From assembly GCA_031549265.1 (NCBI GenBank), contig JAVBQB010000002.1:744001-808000 (forward strand): DNA of 64,000 bases. The letters run 5' to 3'. Both the position numbers and the translations under genes were made by a program. Positions within the stretch are counted from its first letter, which is position 1. Every line of letters begins with the position of its first letter. Of the stretch, positions 1-8,196 are shown in pieces. This stretch comes from JAVBQB01 sp031549265. GTDB lineage: Bacteria > Bacillota > Clostridia > Oscillospirales > JAVBQB01. The notes under the pieces are model-generated. The model ran no database searches. It was not told the origin of the DNA and worked only from the letters and a program-made list of their open reading frames with translations.

Positions 1-1375
1 TGGCCTGGAAGTCGCTGTCCCGTCCCATTTTGCAGGCGCCGAGAGCACTGTCGCCCTCGACAACATAGAGCTCCCGAACCGTGACGTCTCTTGACCGGCA
101 GTCAACGAATTTCTGCACCCGGTTGGAAATATCCAAGCTGCCGGAGAGTTTTTTCTTTAGATTGAGTCTTGCTTTTTCGGCAGTCTCACGGCTGCGTTTA
201 TTTATCAGGATTTGCTCGGCGATTTTGTCCGCTTCCGACTTATTCTCGATAAAATACACTTCAAGCTGAGACCGCAAAAAGTCGGTCATCGCCTCTTGAA
301 TGAATTTATTTGTGATCGCTTTTTTAGTCTGATTCTCATATGAGGTAATAGTAGACAAGTTGTTCGAAACAAGAACCAGGCAGTCCTGGACATCCTGAAA
401 TGTAATTTTGCTCTCGCCTTTTTGGTATTTATTACTTTGTCTCAGGTAGGAGTCAATAGAAGAAACAAACGCGGATCGCGCCGCTTTATCAGGCGCGCCA
501 CCGTATTCCAAGAATGAAGAATTGTGATAATGTTCAATTCTCGAAACTGTGTTAGAAAACGCGAACGCCGCGCTGAGACGTACTTTATACTCGGGTTTGT
601 CTGCCCGGTCGCGGCCGCGGCGTTCAGCCTGCCAAAAGCGAGGCTCGGTCAAATACTCATTGCCGCATATCTCTGAAATGTAGTCGAGTATTCCGCCTTC
701 ATATTTGAAATCGACGGTATTAAACTTGCCCCCGACCTCCTGCTTGAAACGAAAAGTGACGCCGGCATTGACCACGGCCTGCCGCTTGAGAACATCCGTA
801 AAATACTCCGCGGGAATGTCAATATCGGTGAAAACGCTGAGATCAGGGCGCCACCTGATAAGTGAACCGGTCTTTTTCCGGTCAGTCGGCTCTTTTGACA
901 GGCCCCCGACATTCTCCCCTTTCTCAAAATGAAGAATGTATTTGGAGCCGTCCCGCCATACGGTGACGTCCATAAACTCGGAGGCATACTGAGTGGCGCA
1001 GCTTCCAAGTCCGTTGAGTCCGAGCGAATATTCGTAGTCGCCGCCTTCCTGATTCCGATACTTGCCGCCGGCGTACAATTCGCAGAAAACAAGCTCCCAG
1101 TTGAACTTGTTCTCAAGAGGATTGAAGTCAACCGGGCAGCCCCGCCCAAAGTCTTCGATTTCTATTGATTTGTCTTCGTAATAAGTGAGAATAATTGTAT
1201 TTCCGAAGCCTTCGCGCGCCTCATCGATGGAATTGGATAAGATTTCGAAGACAGCGTGTTCACAGCCTTCTATACCATCAGATCCAAAAATAACGCCGGG
1301 GCGGCGGCGAACTCTGTCGGCGCCTTTAAGTTGGGAAATACTCTCGTTGCCGTAATCAGGGGAAGTTTTTCTCAT
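1..1375 (-). CDS. Type IIA DNA topoisomerase B subunit (GyrB/ParE-like), 3' part outside window
   Basis: ATPase and strand-passage subunit of a type II topoisomerase. Reading from the ATG at 1375 gives about 458 residues before the window edge. Visible landmarks: a GHKL ATPase with the E..NSIDEA helix (about residue 50), the nucleotide-lid glycines in DFGRGCPV, the GLNGLGS loop, and the TOPRIM start ELYVVEGDSA near the edge. The sequence is divergent: the usual RPGMYIG is RPGVIFG, and EVVDN is EILSN with the catalytic Glu and Asn kept. That suggests a second clostridial paralogue rather than the main GyrB. A GAGG ribosome-binding site lies 9 bases before the ATG. A subunit A gene would be expected further left. 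It could also be labelled ParE. Confidence 0.85.
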   Translation of the reverse strand, partial: MRKTSPDYGNESISQLKGADRVRRRPGVIFGSDGIEGCEHAVFEILSNSIDEAREGFGNTIILTYYEDKSIEIEDFGRGCPVDFNPLENKFNWELVFCELYAGGKYRNQEGGDYEYSLGLNGLGSCATQYASEFMDVTVWRDGSKYILHFEKGENVGGLSKEPTDRKKTGSLIRWRPDLSVFTDIDIPAEYFTDVLKRQAVVNAGVTFRFKQEVGGKFNTVDFKYEGGILDYISEICGNEYLTEPRFWQAERRGRDRADKPEYKVRLSAAFAFSNTVSRIEHYHNSSFLEYGGAPDKAARSAFVSSIDSYLRQSNKYQKGESKITFQDVQDCLVLVSNNLSTITSYENQTKKAITNKFIQEAMTDFLRSQLEVYFIENKSEADKIAEQILINKRSRETAEKARLNLKKKLSGSLDISNRVQKFVDCRSRDVTVRELYVVEGDSALGACKMGRDSDFQA

Positions 1376-1887
1376 AACATGCCTCAATTGCTTAACATTC
1401 TTTATATACTATATAGTCAATAAGTGTCTGGTGTCAAGATAATCCATATTTTTGCCGGTGCAATAAAAAGAAAGGTACCGTGAACTCACAGTACCTTTCA
1501 GTCGCGTCCTTCCGCACTGATTTTACACAGTACGAGACACCTTGACATAAACATCTAAATCAGGCATTTTCCCAGCCAGAGAACCTAATGCTTTTACACT
1601 AAGCAATTGTTTGCTGGTTTCACGTATTTTACAACGTTACTGCCGTTTTGACCTTAATCAAATCATTCAGCACCGGCCTAAACTTTTCAGTTAGCCTTTC
1701 ACTGTTTCTTTTTCAGATCATATTGTGTTTAAGTCCAAGCATATTGTGCCCGCAGTGACTGTGAATATTACAGCGGACAGATATCAATTATTGGATGCCA
1801 GTAGTTTTTGATTTGATTTCTTTTTTTCTTATGACATGTCTAGAATAAAAAATATGGGAATATACTTTGTTTAGAGGTGATTGATAT
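1376..1887. other. Non-coding gap, possible minus-strand structured transcript
   Basis: No convincing ORF on either strand. Read on the minus strand it holds several inverted repeats: CCAGC/GCTGG around a smaller TTGCT/AAGCA hairpin (about 1577-1622), CTGATTT/AAATCAG (about 1518-1566), and the terminator at 1470-1499. A small structured RNA ending at that terminator is possible, but I do not recognise a tmRNA, RNase P, 6S or SRP signature. The last ~60 bases hold the yaaL upstream region. Confidence 0.35.
1462..1499 (-). terminator. Intrinsic terminator, minus strand
   Basis: A nine-base stem, GAAAGGTAC (1470-1478) with GTACCTTTC (1491-1499), extended inside by GTG/CAC. On the minus strand it is followed by TTTTTATTG. 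No minus-strand gene ends just before it, so it must serve an RNA starting to its right. Confidence 0.6.
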
Positions 1888-2148
1888 ATGATTTTTGATA
1901 TAAAGGAAAATATTTTATCGAAAAAGGACGAGCAAAAGCGGTGTGAGGAGCAAAAAGAACTGCTCGAGGCGTTTCATAAGACTCAGGAGGCGCTGAACCA
2001 GGCCAGGATAGATTTTAATTTCGTAAGCGCTCCGGAGCTAATTGACGCGAGTGTGTATGAGATAAACTCGCTGCAAGCCCGATATAACTATCTGCTGCGC
2101 AGACTCCGCGAAGAAAAGGTGGTTGATTCGACCAGAACACTCCGATAA
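1888..2148 (+). CDS. yaaL: YaaL-like DUF2508 protein
   Basis: A charged 86-residue helical protein of the DUF2508/YaaL family, whose biochemical role is not known. It has a Lys/Glu-rich N-terminal half (residues 10-45) and a second helix ending NYLLRRLREEK, as in family members. An AGAGGTGA ribosome-binding site precedes the ATG. It sits 42 bases before bofA, the same pairing as yaaL-bofA in Bacillus subtilis; that context supports the call as much as the sequence does. Confidence 0.75.
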   Translation: MIFDIKENILSKKDEQKRCEEQKELLEAFHKTQEALNQARIDFNFVSAPELIDASVYEINSLQARYNYLLRRLREEKVVDSTRTLR

Positions 2149-2190
2149 CAAGAATAAAAGGAGAATAACGATCGAAAAAGGGGCGTTAGT

Positions 2191-2460
2191 ATGCCTATAG
2201 GTCAGCAAGTAATAATAGGAATTTTCATTCTGGCAGCCGTTCTGATAGCAATTAAGCTGTTTACGGCGCAAATTCGGTGGGTACTAAAGATAATTATTAA
2301 TATCGTTCTGGGATTTATCAGCCTGCTGCTTTTCAATCTTGTCGGCATGAGTGTCGGAATCACAGTCGGGGTGAACCTTCTGAACTCGATAATTATCGGT
2401 TTGCTTGGTCTTCCGGGATTTGGACTTGTTCTGATGTTGAAATGGCTGTTCGCGATCTAG
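2191..2460 (+). CDS. bofA: BofA-family sporulation membrane protein
   Basis: An 89-residue membrane protein resembling BofA, which in Bacillus holds the SpoIVFB protease inactive in the outer forespore membrane until pro-SigmaK must be cut. The sequence has an N-terminal hydrophobic segment (residues 5-25), a second (32-58), and the family's C-terminal GVNLLNSIIIGLLGLPGFG stretch. It follows yaaL in what looks like a two-gene operon. Its stop overlaps the stop of the convergent ttcA-like gene by four bases. It suggests a spore-forming ancestry; the window alone does not prove sporulation. Confidence 0.8.
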   Translation: MPIGQQVIIGIFILAAVLIAIKLFTAQIRWVLKIIINIVLGFISLLLFNLVGMSVGITVGVNLLNSIIIGLLGLPGFGLVLMLKWLFAI

Positions 2461-3194
2461 TCCGCAATGATGTCAGCGCCGCCGGCAGTTTCCCACCCTC
2501 TCAGAGGAAACCTTCTGATCGCGCCGAAAACACGGTTTTTGTATCCGGGATACTTTTTTTCGAGTGTACATAACAGCGTTTTGATTTCTTCGCGCTGCGT
2601 GTGGCCGTTGGCCGGGCATGGATTATGAACGACCGGCAGACCCAGGCGGCTCACCAGGGCAATTATTTCGGATTCCTTGACATAGAGCATGGGTCTGATC
2701 TGCATAACCATTTTTCGGTCAAGCCAGGTCTGAGGCATAAACGTATATAATCTCCCTTCAAACGTAAGGGAGAGCATAAAAGTCTCGATTGCGTCGTCGA
2801 AATGATGCGCAAGCGCGACTTTTTTGCATCCGTTTGCCAGAGCCACGTCGTTGAGCAACCCGCGCCGCATTTTAGCGCACAATGAACATGGGTTCGACTC
2901 GTTCCTTATGTCAAAAACAACGTGGCTAATATTGGTTTGTACGAGCTTAAACTCAACATCCAACTCAGTGCACAGTTTTGTAAGCGGGGAAAAATCCGCG
3001 CCCTCGAAGCCCATATCGAGAGTGATCGCCATTATATCAAATTTTTTGGGATAAAAGTCACGCAGCTTGCTCATCGCGCACAGCAACGCGACCGAATCCT
3101 TGCCGCCGGAAAGGCCGACAGCAATCTTGTCGCCGGCGGAAATCATGTCAAAATCCTCGATGCACCTGCGGATCAGGCTGAGCAAATGCCTCAT
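2457..3194 (-). CDS. ttcA: TtcA-like tRNA 2-thiolation ATPase
   Basis: An N-type ATP pyrophosphatase of the TtcA/TilS superfamily, 245 residues. TtcA adenylates and thiolates cytidine 32 of certain tRNAs using an iron-sulfur cluster. Visible: the PP-loop SGGKDS at residues 29-34, the paired cysteines of CSLCAKMRRG near residue 102, and the AHHFDDAIETF motif. A third cysteine (NPCPANG) lies near residue 192, as in TtcA. The gene has a GGTGAGG ribosome-binding site and its own likely promoter. The exact target tRNA base cannot be judged from the sequence. Confidence 0.8.
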   Translation of the reverse strand: MRHLLSLIRRCIEDFDMISAGDKIAVGLSGGKDSVALLCAMSKLRDFYPKKFDIMAITLDMGFEGADFSPLTKLCTELDVEFKLVQTNISHVVFDIRNESNPCSLCAKMRRGLLNDVALANGCKKVALAHHFDDAIETFMLSLTFEGRLYTFMPQTWLDRKMVMQIRPMLYVKESEIIALVSRLGLPVVHNPCPANGHTQREEIKTLLCTLEKKYPGYKNRVFGAIRRFPLRGWETAGGADIIAD

Positions 3195-3228
3195 AATACC
3201 TCACCTTTAAGTTAAAGTCGCATTCACA

Positions 3229-3257
3229 ATATTAGCACAGACAGACGGAGTAGGCAA
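3229..3257 (-). promoter_or_regulatory. SigA-type promoter of ttcA-like gene
   Basis: Minus-strand TTGCCT (3252-3257), 17 bases, then TAATAT (3229-3234), about 35 bases upstream of the start codon. Confidence 0.5.
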
Positions 3258-3355
3258 GAATATAAAAATGAAACTGAGCAAGAGGGAGAAATAGTGAGAT
3301 AATGAGAGAAAACAGGAGATACTAAAAAGTATATTTATTTTATTGAAAGTTTGTG

Positions 3356-3385
3356 TTGACAACAGGCCTTTCAATATGGTATAAA
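3356..3385 (+). promoter_or_regulatory. SigA-type promoter of rplM-rpsI
   Basis: TTGACA (3356-3361), 18-base spacer, TATAAA (3380-3385), 43 bases before the rplM start. Confidence 0.7.
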
Positions 3386-3428
3386 AATATGGTGAATTAT
3401 TGCGTTGTATTTCTAAGGAGGATTATAA

Positions 3429-3866
3429 ATGAGCACATACATGGCAAACCCACAGACCGTCGTTCGCCGTTGGTGGATTATCGACGCCGCCGACCGTCCG
3501 ATGGGGAGGGTTGCGGCAGAGGCTGCTGCGATTCTGCGCGGCAAACACAAGCCAGAGTTTACGCCGCACGTTGATTGCGGTGATTTTGTGATAGTAATAA
3601 ATGCCGGAAAGACCGTTCTGACCGGGAATAAGCTTGATCAGAAGATGTATAGAACGCATTCCGGTTATGTCGGTGGTCTGAAGGAGACAAAATACCGTTT
3701 GCTGATGAACAGCAAGCCTGATTTTTGCTTTAAGCTGGCCGTTAAAGGGATGCTGCCCAAGAACGGAATCGGTCGTCATTCGCTCAAACGTCTGAAAGTT
3801 TATTGCGGCGACGTGCATGAGCATGCTGCCCAGAAACCAGAAGTATGGGCAGTGGCAGGGAGGTAA
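3429..3866 (+). CDS. rplM: 50S ribosomal protein L13
   Basis: Large-subunit protein that binds 23S rRNA early in assembly. At 145 residues it is full length. Family features include RRWWIIDAADRPMGRVA near the N-terminus, LRGKHKPEFTPHVDCGD, and the HSGYVGGLKE and GMLPKNGIGR segments. A strong AAGGAGG site lies before the first ATG (3429), so this start is preferred over the Met four codons later. It is followed after 7 bases by rpsI, the normal L13-S9 operon. Confidence 0.97.
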   Translation: MSTYMANPQTVVRRWWIIDAADRPMGRVAAEAAAILRGKHKPEFTPHVDCGDFVIVINAGKTVLTGNKLDQKMYRTHSGYVGGLKETKYRLLMNSKPDFCFKLAVKGMLPKNGIGRHSLKRLKVYCGDVHEHAAQKPEVWAVAGR

Positions 3867-3873
3867 ATGATAC

Positions 3874-4278
3874 ATGTATAAGAGTAAGAAACCGTATGTT
3901 TATGGAACTGGCCGCCGCAAGTGCTCCATTGCCAGAGTGCACCTGATTCCCGGCGGGACCGGCGAAATTACGATTAATAACCGCAGTATCGATAGCTATT
4001 TCGGACTTGAAACCCTCAAACTGATCGTTCGTCAGCCGCTTGCCTCAACAGGCACGCTCGGCAAGGTCGATATCGAAGCCACCGTCGTCGGCGGCGGCAA
4101 CACCGGGCAGGCCGGAGCCATCCGCCACGGTATTTCGCGTGCGCTGCTCAAGGTTGACGAAGAATACCGGCCCATACTCAAGAAAGCCGGCTTCCTCACA
4201 CGCGACCCGCGTATGAAAGAGCGTAAAAAGTACGGACTCAAAGCCGCTCGCCGCGCGCCCCAGTTCTCAAAACGTTAG
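3874..4278 (+). CDS. rpsI: 30S ribosomal protein S9
   Basis: Small-subunit protein whose C-terminal tail reaches the P-site tRNA. 134 residues with YGTGRRKCSIARV at the start, GGGNTGQAGAIRHGISRAL in the middle and the basic tail ending FSKR. The GGGAGG ribosome-binding site overlaps the rplM stop codon, so translation is probably coupled. A terminator follows directly. Confidence 0.97.
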   Translation: MYKSKKPYVYGTGRRKCSIARVHLIPGGTGEITINNRSIDSYFGLETLKLIVRQPLASTGTLGKVDIEATVVGGGNTGQAGAIRHGISRALLKVDEEYRPILKKAGFLTRDPRMKERKKYGLKAARRAPQFSKR

Positions 4279-4285
4279 TTTTTTT

Positions 4286-4327
4286 CGCGGACAGACTCAT
4301 TGTCTGTCCGCGTATTACTATTTTTTG
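4286..4327 (+). terminator. rplM-rpsI terminator
   Basis: Perfect 11-base stem CGCGGACAGAC (4286-4296) with GTCTGTCCGCG (4302-4312), five-base loop, followed by TATTACTATTTTTT. Confidence 0.9.
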
Positions 4328-4346
4328 ACAGCGATGAGGTAACATT

Positions 4347-5633
4347 ATGAAAAAGACAAAGACGGTATTGCATCCGACGTATTATACGGAATTCGCGTGT
4401 ACGGGACCGGAGTGCGAGTATAGTTGCTGCCAGTCCTGGAGAATATACATTGACAAGGGAACTTATTTAAAGTATAAGCAAATTACTGATCCCGAATTCG
4501 TGAAGGACTTGCCTCAGAAACTAAAGCGGGTTCGCGACCGTGACCCCGCAGACTGGAAATATGCAGTTATCCAGTTAGACGACGACGGACGCTGCAGATT
4601 TTTAACACCTGATAGATTATGCGCTATCCAGAAGAAATTTGGTGAGGATTACTTATGTAATACATGCAGATCCTACCCAAGGTTTTACAGCTATGTTAAT
4701 GGTACGCTGGAAGCATCCACATCCCTGTCATGTCAAGCTGCTGCAGAGCTCGTGCTGACTAATCCCGATCCTATAGAATTTAAATATTCTGAAATTGAAT
4801 TTGGCTCCGCCGATGTAAAATATACAGATACTGCGAAAAGATTTGACGCATACCTTCAAGCCGACAATATTGCTTACCTGCCCTTTGCCGCCGATATACG
4901 AGAGTGCTGCATTGACATTATACAGGAACGCAAGTATAGTATCAGCAGCCGATTACTTTTCATAGGAATGATGTTAAAAAAGATTGCCGATCTGCATGAA
5001 CAAAAAATGGAAAACGAAATTCCACAAATTCTTAGCAGCTACAAATCGGCAATTGAGTCTGGCGAATTGCCTGAATTAGCCGAAAACCTTACAAAAAACG
5101 AAGACGCGGTTCACCAGATATCGCAATATCTTTACAAAAATGTTTTCGAGACTGCAGCTAAGCAAAATCAAAAATACAAGATATTTAGCAATTTTCTTGA
5201 CAACGTTAACGCCGTTCTTGAGAATTTAGGTGAAATAGTACCGGGCGAAAGCGATGTCGATGAAGTGATATACGAATTCATTAGCGAAAGAGTCAAGAAG
5301 TATTTCCCAAAATTTCTAGAGACACGGGGATATATGTTTGAACACTATTTTGTGAACTATTTTTTTTCTACATTGTTCCCATTCAATTTCATTAAGGACG
5401 GGCTAACAGTATATGATCATATGATTGTTCTAGCAGAACAGTTCATGTTGCTACGCTTGCTCCTTTGTTGCGGTATGGACTCCGATCAGGAAATTACGGA
5501 TGAGCATGCTTTGATTGTATTTATATCGAGAGCTGAGCTATCAGTGCACTCGGTGATTCCAAAAGTTATTGCAGACTGGTATAAAGCAAACGGAATGGAC
5601 AGTCTTGCACATATGTCGTTCTTACTGCGATGA
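4347..5633 (+). CDS. fliB: FliB-like flagellin lysine-N-methylase
   Basis: A 428-residue protein of the FliB family, which methylates surface lysines of flagellin; Salmonella FliB is reported to use a [4Fe-4S] cluster. The cysteine signature is complete: CTGPECEYSCCQSW (residues 19-32), then CRF...CAIQKK...CNTCRSYPR (about 91-118) and a further Cys at about 135. The helical C-terminal two thirds is as in family members. It lies convergent to the flagellin gene, 115 bases away, its obvious substrate. A GATGAGG site precedes the ATG. Confidence 0.88.
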   Translation: MKKTKTVLHPTYYTEFACTGPECEYSCCQSWRIYIDKGTYLKYKQITDPEFVKDLPQKLKRVRDRDPADWKYAVIQLDDDGRCRFLTPDRLCAIQKKFGEDYLCNTCRSYPRFYSYVNGTLEASTSLSCQAAAELVLTNPDPIEFKYSEIEFGSADVKYTDTAKRFDAYLQADNIAYLPFAADIRECCIDIIQERKYSISSRLLFIGMMLKKIADLHEQKMENEIPQILSSYKSAIESGELPELAENLTKNEDAVHQISQYLYKNVFETAAKQNQKYKIFSNFLDNVNAVLENLGEIVPGESDVDEVIYEFISERVKKYFPKFLETRGYMFEHYFVNYFFSTLFPFNFIKDGLTVYDHMIVLAEQFMLLRLLLCCGMDSDQEITDEHALIVFISRAELSVHSVIPKVIADWYKANGMDSLAHMSFLLR

Positions 5634-5674
5634 GCGTGGTTTAGTCGAAAAGTGAAGTTCACGTGTGTTAAAAC

Positions 5675-5709
5675 AAAAAAGGAACCGGTCTGCTGACCGG
5701 TTCCTTTAA
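5675..5709. terminator. Bidirectional terminator between fliB and flagellin
   Basis: Stem GGAACCGGTC (5681-5690) with GACCGGTTCC (5695-5704) and loop TGCT. It is flanked by A6 on the left, giving a U-run for the minus strand, and TTTAATTTT on the right for the plus strand. Serves both convergent genes. Confidence 0.9.
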
Positions 5710-5747
5710 TTTTGATGTAAGGCAATGCTTTATTATTGTGGAAAAAA

Positions 5748-7229
5748 TTAGCGGAGCAGCTGCAGCACGGTCTGGGGAGCCTGGTTGGCTTGCGCCAGCA
5801 TGGCGGTGGCGGCCTGGCTGAGAATGTTGTTCTTTGTGAAGTTCATCATCTCTTTTGCCATGTCGACGTCGCGGATACGGCTCTCAGCAGCAGTCAGGTT
5901 CTCGGCTACTGTATCAAGGTTGGCAACTGTGTGCTCAAGGCGGTTCTGCACGGCACCCAGTGCGGAGCGCTGTTCGGAGACCATTGTGATAGCCTTTTCA
6001 ACAGAAGCTATAGCGGAGCGTCCAGCCTCGTTAGAATGTACCGACAGATTATCTATGCCCAGTGCAGCGGCGGACAGCGACCTAACGGAAATTCCGATTG
6101 TCTGGTCAACACTTGTGTTGGCTCCGACCTGCAGGGTCAGGCTGTGGCCTGCCGACACCTTAACAACTGCGGCAGAGAATTTGGTGACATCATCCATCGT
6201 GAAGGTCAGACCATTGGTCGCGTCAACAAACTCGCCGTACTTGGTGGCAGACATAGTAAGCGCGGTTCCACCATTAACTTTCACTTCGGCGCTCACACCG
6301 GTAACGGCTGTTCCGGCGCTGATAGAAGTGGCGGCATATGTCGCACCAGCAGTACCGTCAGACTTCTTAGCTGTCGCGGCGAATGTAGCTGTTTTAACAG
6401 TTGCAAGGTTAGCGCTGGTTATCGCCTTTTTGGCTTCGATTTTCAGATTGCTTCCGGAGGAGGTTACGTTGTAATCTTTTCCTATAGCCTGAGTCAGCGC
6501 GTCTTTCATCATGTTAATGGCAGTTGCGTTATCTTTTTCGATATCGCCGGAAGCCGTGAAGGTGACAACAGAACCCTGTTTAAGAAGTACGGTTCCATCC
6601 TCGCCTTTGATGTCGGCGCCGCCGAGTGCCAATATAACGGTTTCACCCTCAACTGATTTATCAAGTGCTACGCCATAGGTCTGAGAGTTGGCAAGAGCCA
6701 GCTTAGAAACTTCGATGCCATATGAACCAGCTGCTGCCGCCGCTGTGGCGACAATACCAGTGCGGACACCTGTTCCAGAAACGGTTTTAGCTGATTTGGC
6801 ACCATCGGTCAGGCTGCCGTCGAGAAGGGTCTTTTTGTTGAACTCGGTGGTGAAAGCAATACGGTCGACTTCACGGGTCAACTGATCCATCTCAGCCTTG
6901 ATAGCTCCGCGGTCTTCAGTCTCGTTGACGTCGTTGGCGGCTTTAACAGCCAGCTCACGCATACGCTGGAGAACGCTGTGGGTCTCCTGCAGTGCGCCTT
7001 CAGCGGCCTGGATGAGGGAGATGCCGTCCTGCGCGTTGGCAGAGGCCTGGTTGAGTCCGCGGATCTGGGCTCTCATCTTCTCACTGATCATGAGGCCGGA
7101 AGCGTCGTCTGCCGCGCGGTTGATGCGGAAGCCGGAGCTGAGTTTTTCGGTGGACTTGGTCTGGTTGAGGTTGTTGATACCCAGCTGACGGTGGGTGTTA
7201 AGGGCCATAATGTTGTTCTGAATACGCAT
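5748..7229 (-). CDS. fliC: Flagellin
   Basis: Filament subunit exported through the flagellar type III apparatus, 493 residues. The conserved N-terminal D0/D1 region (residues 1-165) begins MRIQNNIMALNTHRQLG and includes LSSGFRINRAADDASGL. The conserved C-terminal region (about 405-493) includes SALGAVQNRLEHT and ends VLQLLR. The variable centre (about 165-400) is rich in Ala, Thr, Ser and Lys, so it offers lysines for FliB. Expression appears to be driven by a SigD promoter (7381-7407) and modulated through a structured 140-base leader and the csrA-fliW pair just upstream. Ribosome-binding site AAGGAGG. Confidence 0.97.
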   Translation of the reverse strand: MRIQNNIMALNTHRQLGINNLNQTKSTEKLSSGFRINRAADDASGLMISEKMRAQIRGLNQASANAQDGISLIQAAEGALQETHSVLQRMRELAVKAANDVNETEDRGAIKAEMDQLTREVDRIAFTTEFNKKTLLDGSLTDGAKSAKTVSGTGVRTGIVATAAAAAGSYGIEVSKLALANSQTYGVALDKSVEGETVILALGGADIKGEDGTVLLKQGSVVTFTASGDIEKDNATAINMMKDALTQAIGKDYNVTSSGSNLKIEAKKAITSANLATVKTATFAATAKKSDGTAGATYAATSISAGTAVTGVSAEVKVNGGTALTMSATKYGEFVDATNGLTFTMDDVTKFSAAVVKVSAGHSLTLQVGANTSVDQTIGISVRSLSAAALGIDNLSVHSNEAGRSAIASVEKAITMVSEQRSALGAVQNRLEHTVANLDTVAENLTAAESRIRDVDMAKEMMNFTKNNILSQAATAMLAQANQAPQTVLQLLR

Positions 7230-7297
7230 TGAAATTTCCTCCTTGAATTTTGTGTTAATATATATCCGGCATCCTGCCGCGATATTCTGATTGTTGA

Positions 7298-7344
7298 GGG
7301 AGCTTCAAAAGGCTGGGGCTTGGGCTCCCGGCGCCTCAGGCACC
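7298..7344 (-). promoter_or_regulatory. Structured 5' leader of flagellin, possible CsrA target
   Basis: Two adjoining hairpins on the minus strand: GGTGCC/GGCGCC with a three-base loop (7330-7344), and GGGAGC/GCTCCC (7298-7329). Together with the AAGGAGGAAA ribosome-binding site, which carries GGA, they resemble the hag leader of B. subtilis bound by CsrA. That CsrA binds here is inference. Confidence 0.45.
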
Positions 7345-7380
7345 CTCGCTGCAACCCTTTGTTTTTCCCCTCTGGCTAAT

Positions 7381-7407
7381 ATATCGAAACGAAAGAATAT
7401 TACTTTA
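7381..7407 (-). promoter_or_regulatory. SigD (FliA-type) promoter of flagellin
   Basis: On the minus strand TAAA (7404-7407), 15 bases, TTCGATAT (7381-7388). This matches the TAAA-N15-GCCGATAT consensus at all of -35 and six of eight -10 bases. Confidence 0.75.
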
Positions 7408-7433
7408 GCGAAAAATAAAAAAAATCAAAAATT

Positions 7434-7685
7434 TTATTTCGTACCGATTTCGCCTTTGCCGGACGCGAGGTGTTTCTTGAGGTTTGAGAGGTCGCCAGAC
7501 GCTGATATGTTGGATTCCTTGTTAATGCTGCGCGTCTCGTCCAGCAGCTCCGATCTGAAGATTTTGACTTCCTTCGGGGCGTCTATTCCAATGCTGATCC
7601 GGTCACCGTCAATACTGAGCAGCGTAAGTTTGACGTTATCGCCGATCGAAATCGATTGACTAATCTTGCGAGTCAGAACCAGCAT
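7434..7685 (-). CDS. csrA: Carbon storage regulator CsrA
   Basis: RNA-binding translational repressor of 83 residues. It starts MLVLTRKISQSISIGD, the canonical CsrA N-terminus, followed by GDRISIGIDAPKEVKIFR. An AGGAGGTG site 7 bases before this ATG fixes the start. The first 26 bases overlap the end of fliW. In Bacillus CsrA blocks flagellin translation until FliW sequesters it, and gene order here fits. A C-terminal extension of about 25 residues (from the SINKESN stretch) goes beyond the ~60-residue core. Confidence 0.95.
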   Translation of the reverse strand: MLVLTRKISQSISIGDNVKLTLLSIDGDRISIGIDAPKEVKIFRSELLDETRSINKESNISASGDLSNLKKHLASGKGEIGTK

Positions 7686-8136
7686 CCGCGCCACCTCCTG
7701 AAAGATATTCACTGAGCGCATCATAGATCGGATGGCGCAGCTCGTAGTCGTTGCCGAGAATAATCTGCTTGCCGCGACAAGATTTGGCGTTGATCAGAAT
7801 AGGCGCCTGCAAATTGGTGGTCATGGCCTTGAGATCTGATGGTATGACTGCCACCGTAAAGAGCAGGGCGTCTTCATTGTTTACAAAATGCAGGAATTCC
7901 AGATCTTCGTTTGGGAAGAAGGGAGAATAATCAGCCATAATTAATGAAGGATCGAGGACGGGCAGAGCGATATCCGGGTCGTCCAGCGCCTGCAGCCAGT
8001 GAAACGGGGAGGTGTCCTCGGGAGAGAGGAGCACATAACGTTTCAAGTTTTCCATACCGGGTAATCCTTCGTCAAATGCGATTATCTTCTCATCATCAAT
8101 TTGCGCTTCACCAAACTTCGTTGTGTTTATCAGCAT
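7660..8136 (-). CDS. fliW: Flagellar assembly factor FliW
   Basis: FliW binds newly made flagellin and also CsrA; when flagellin is exported, free FliW inhibits CsrA and so releases flagellin translation. The 158-residue protein starts MLINTTKFGEAQIDDEKII, then FDEGLPGMENLKRYVLL; it has the family's ALDDPDIALPVLDP and APILINAKSCRGKQIIL motifs. The ATG at 8136 has AAAGGCAG upstream and is preferred over upstream Mets, which lack family similarity. It overlaps csrA by 26 bases, implying co-translation. Confidence 0.93.
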   Translation of the reverse strand: MLINTTKFGEAQIDDEKIIAFDEGLPGMENLKRYVLLSPEDTSPFHWLQALDDPDIALPVLDPSLIMADYSPFFPNEDLEFLHFVNNEDALLFTVAVIPSDLKAMTTNLQAPILINAKSCRGKQIILGNDYELRHPIYDALSEYLSGGGADAGSDSQD

Positions 8137-8167
8137 GATGATCTGCCTTTCAAAAAGTCTTGTATAC

Positions 8168-8196
8168 ATTCTACACGCGGCACTAAAATAAAGCAA
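8168..8196 (-). promoter_or_regulatory. Promoter of fliW-csrA with overlapping palindrome
   Basis: Minus-strand TTGCTT (8191-8196), 17 bases, TAGAAT (8168-8173). An inverted repeat TAAAGCAA-N7-TTGCTTTA (8189-8211) covers the -35 element and could be an operator. Confidence 0.45.

Noticed and set aside
5736..6656. Long plus-strand ORF (306 codons) across the flagellin gene
   Set aside because: Antisense shadow of flagellin; no ribosome-binding site or recognisable domain, while flagellin is unmistakable.
7298..7372. Flagellin leader as a cyclic di-GMP riboswitch
   Set aside because: The conserved GEMM core (GCAAA and GAAA tetraloop-receptor arrangement) is not present; two simple hairpins explain the pairing.
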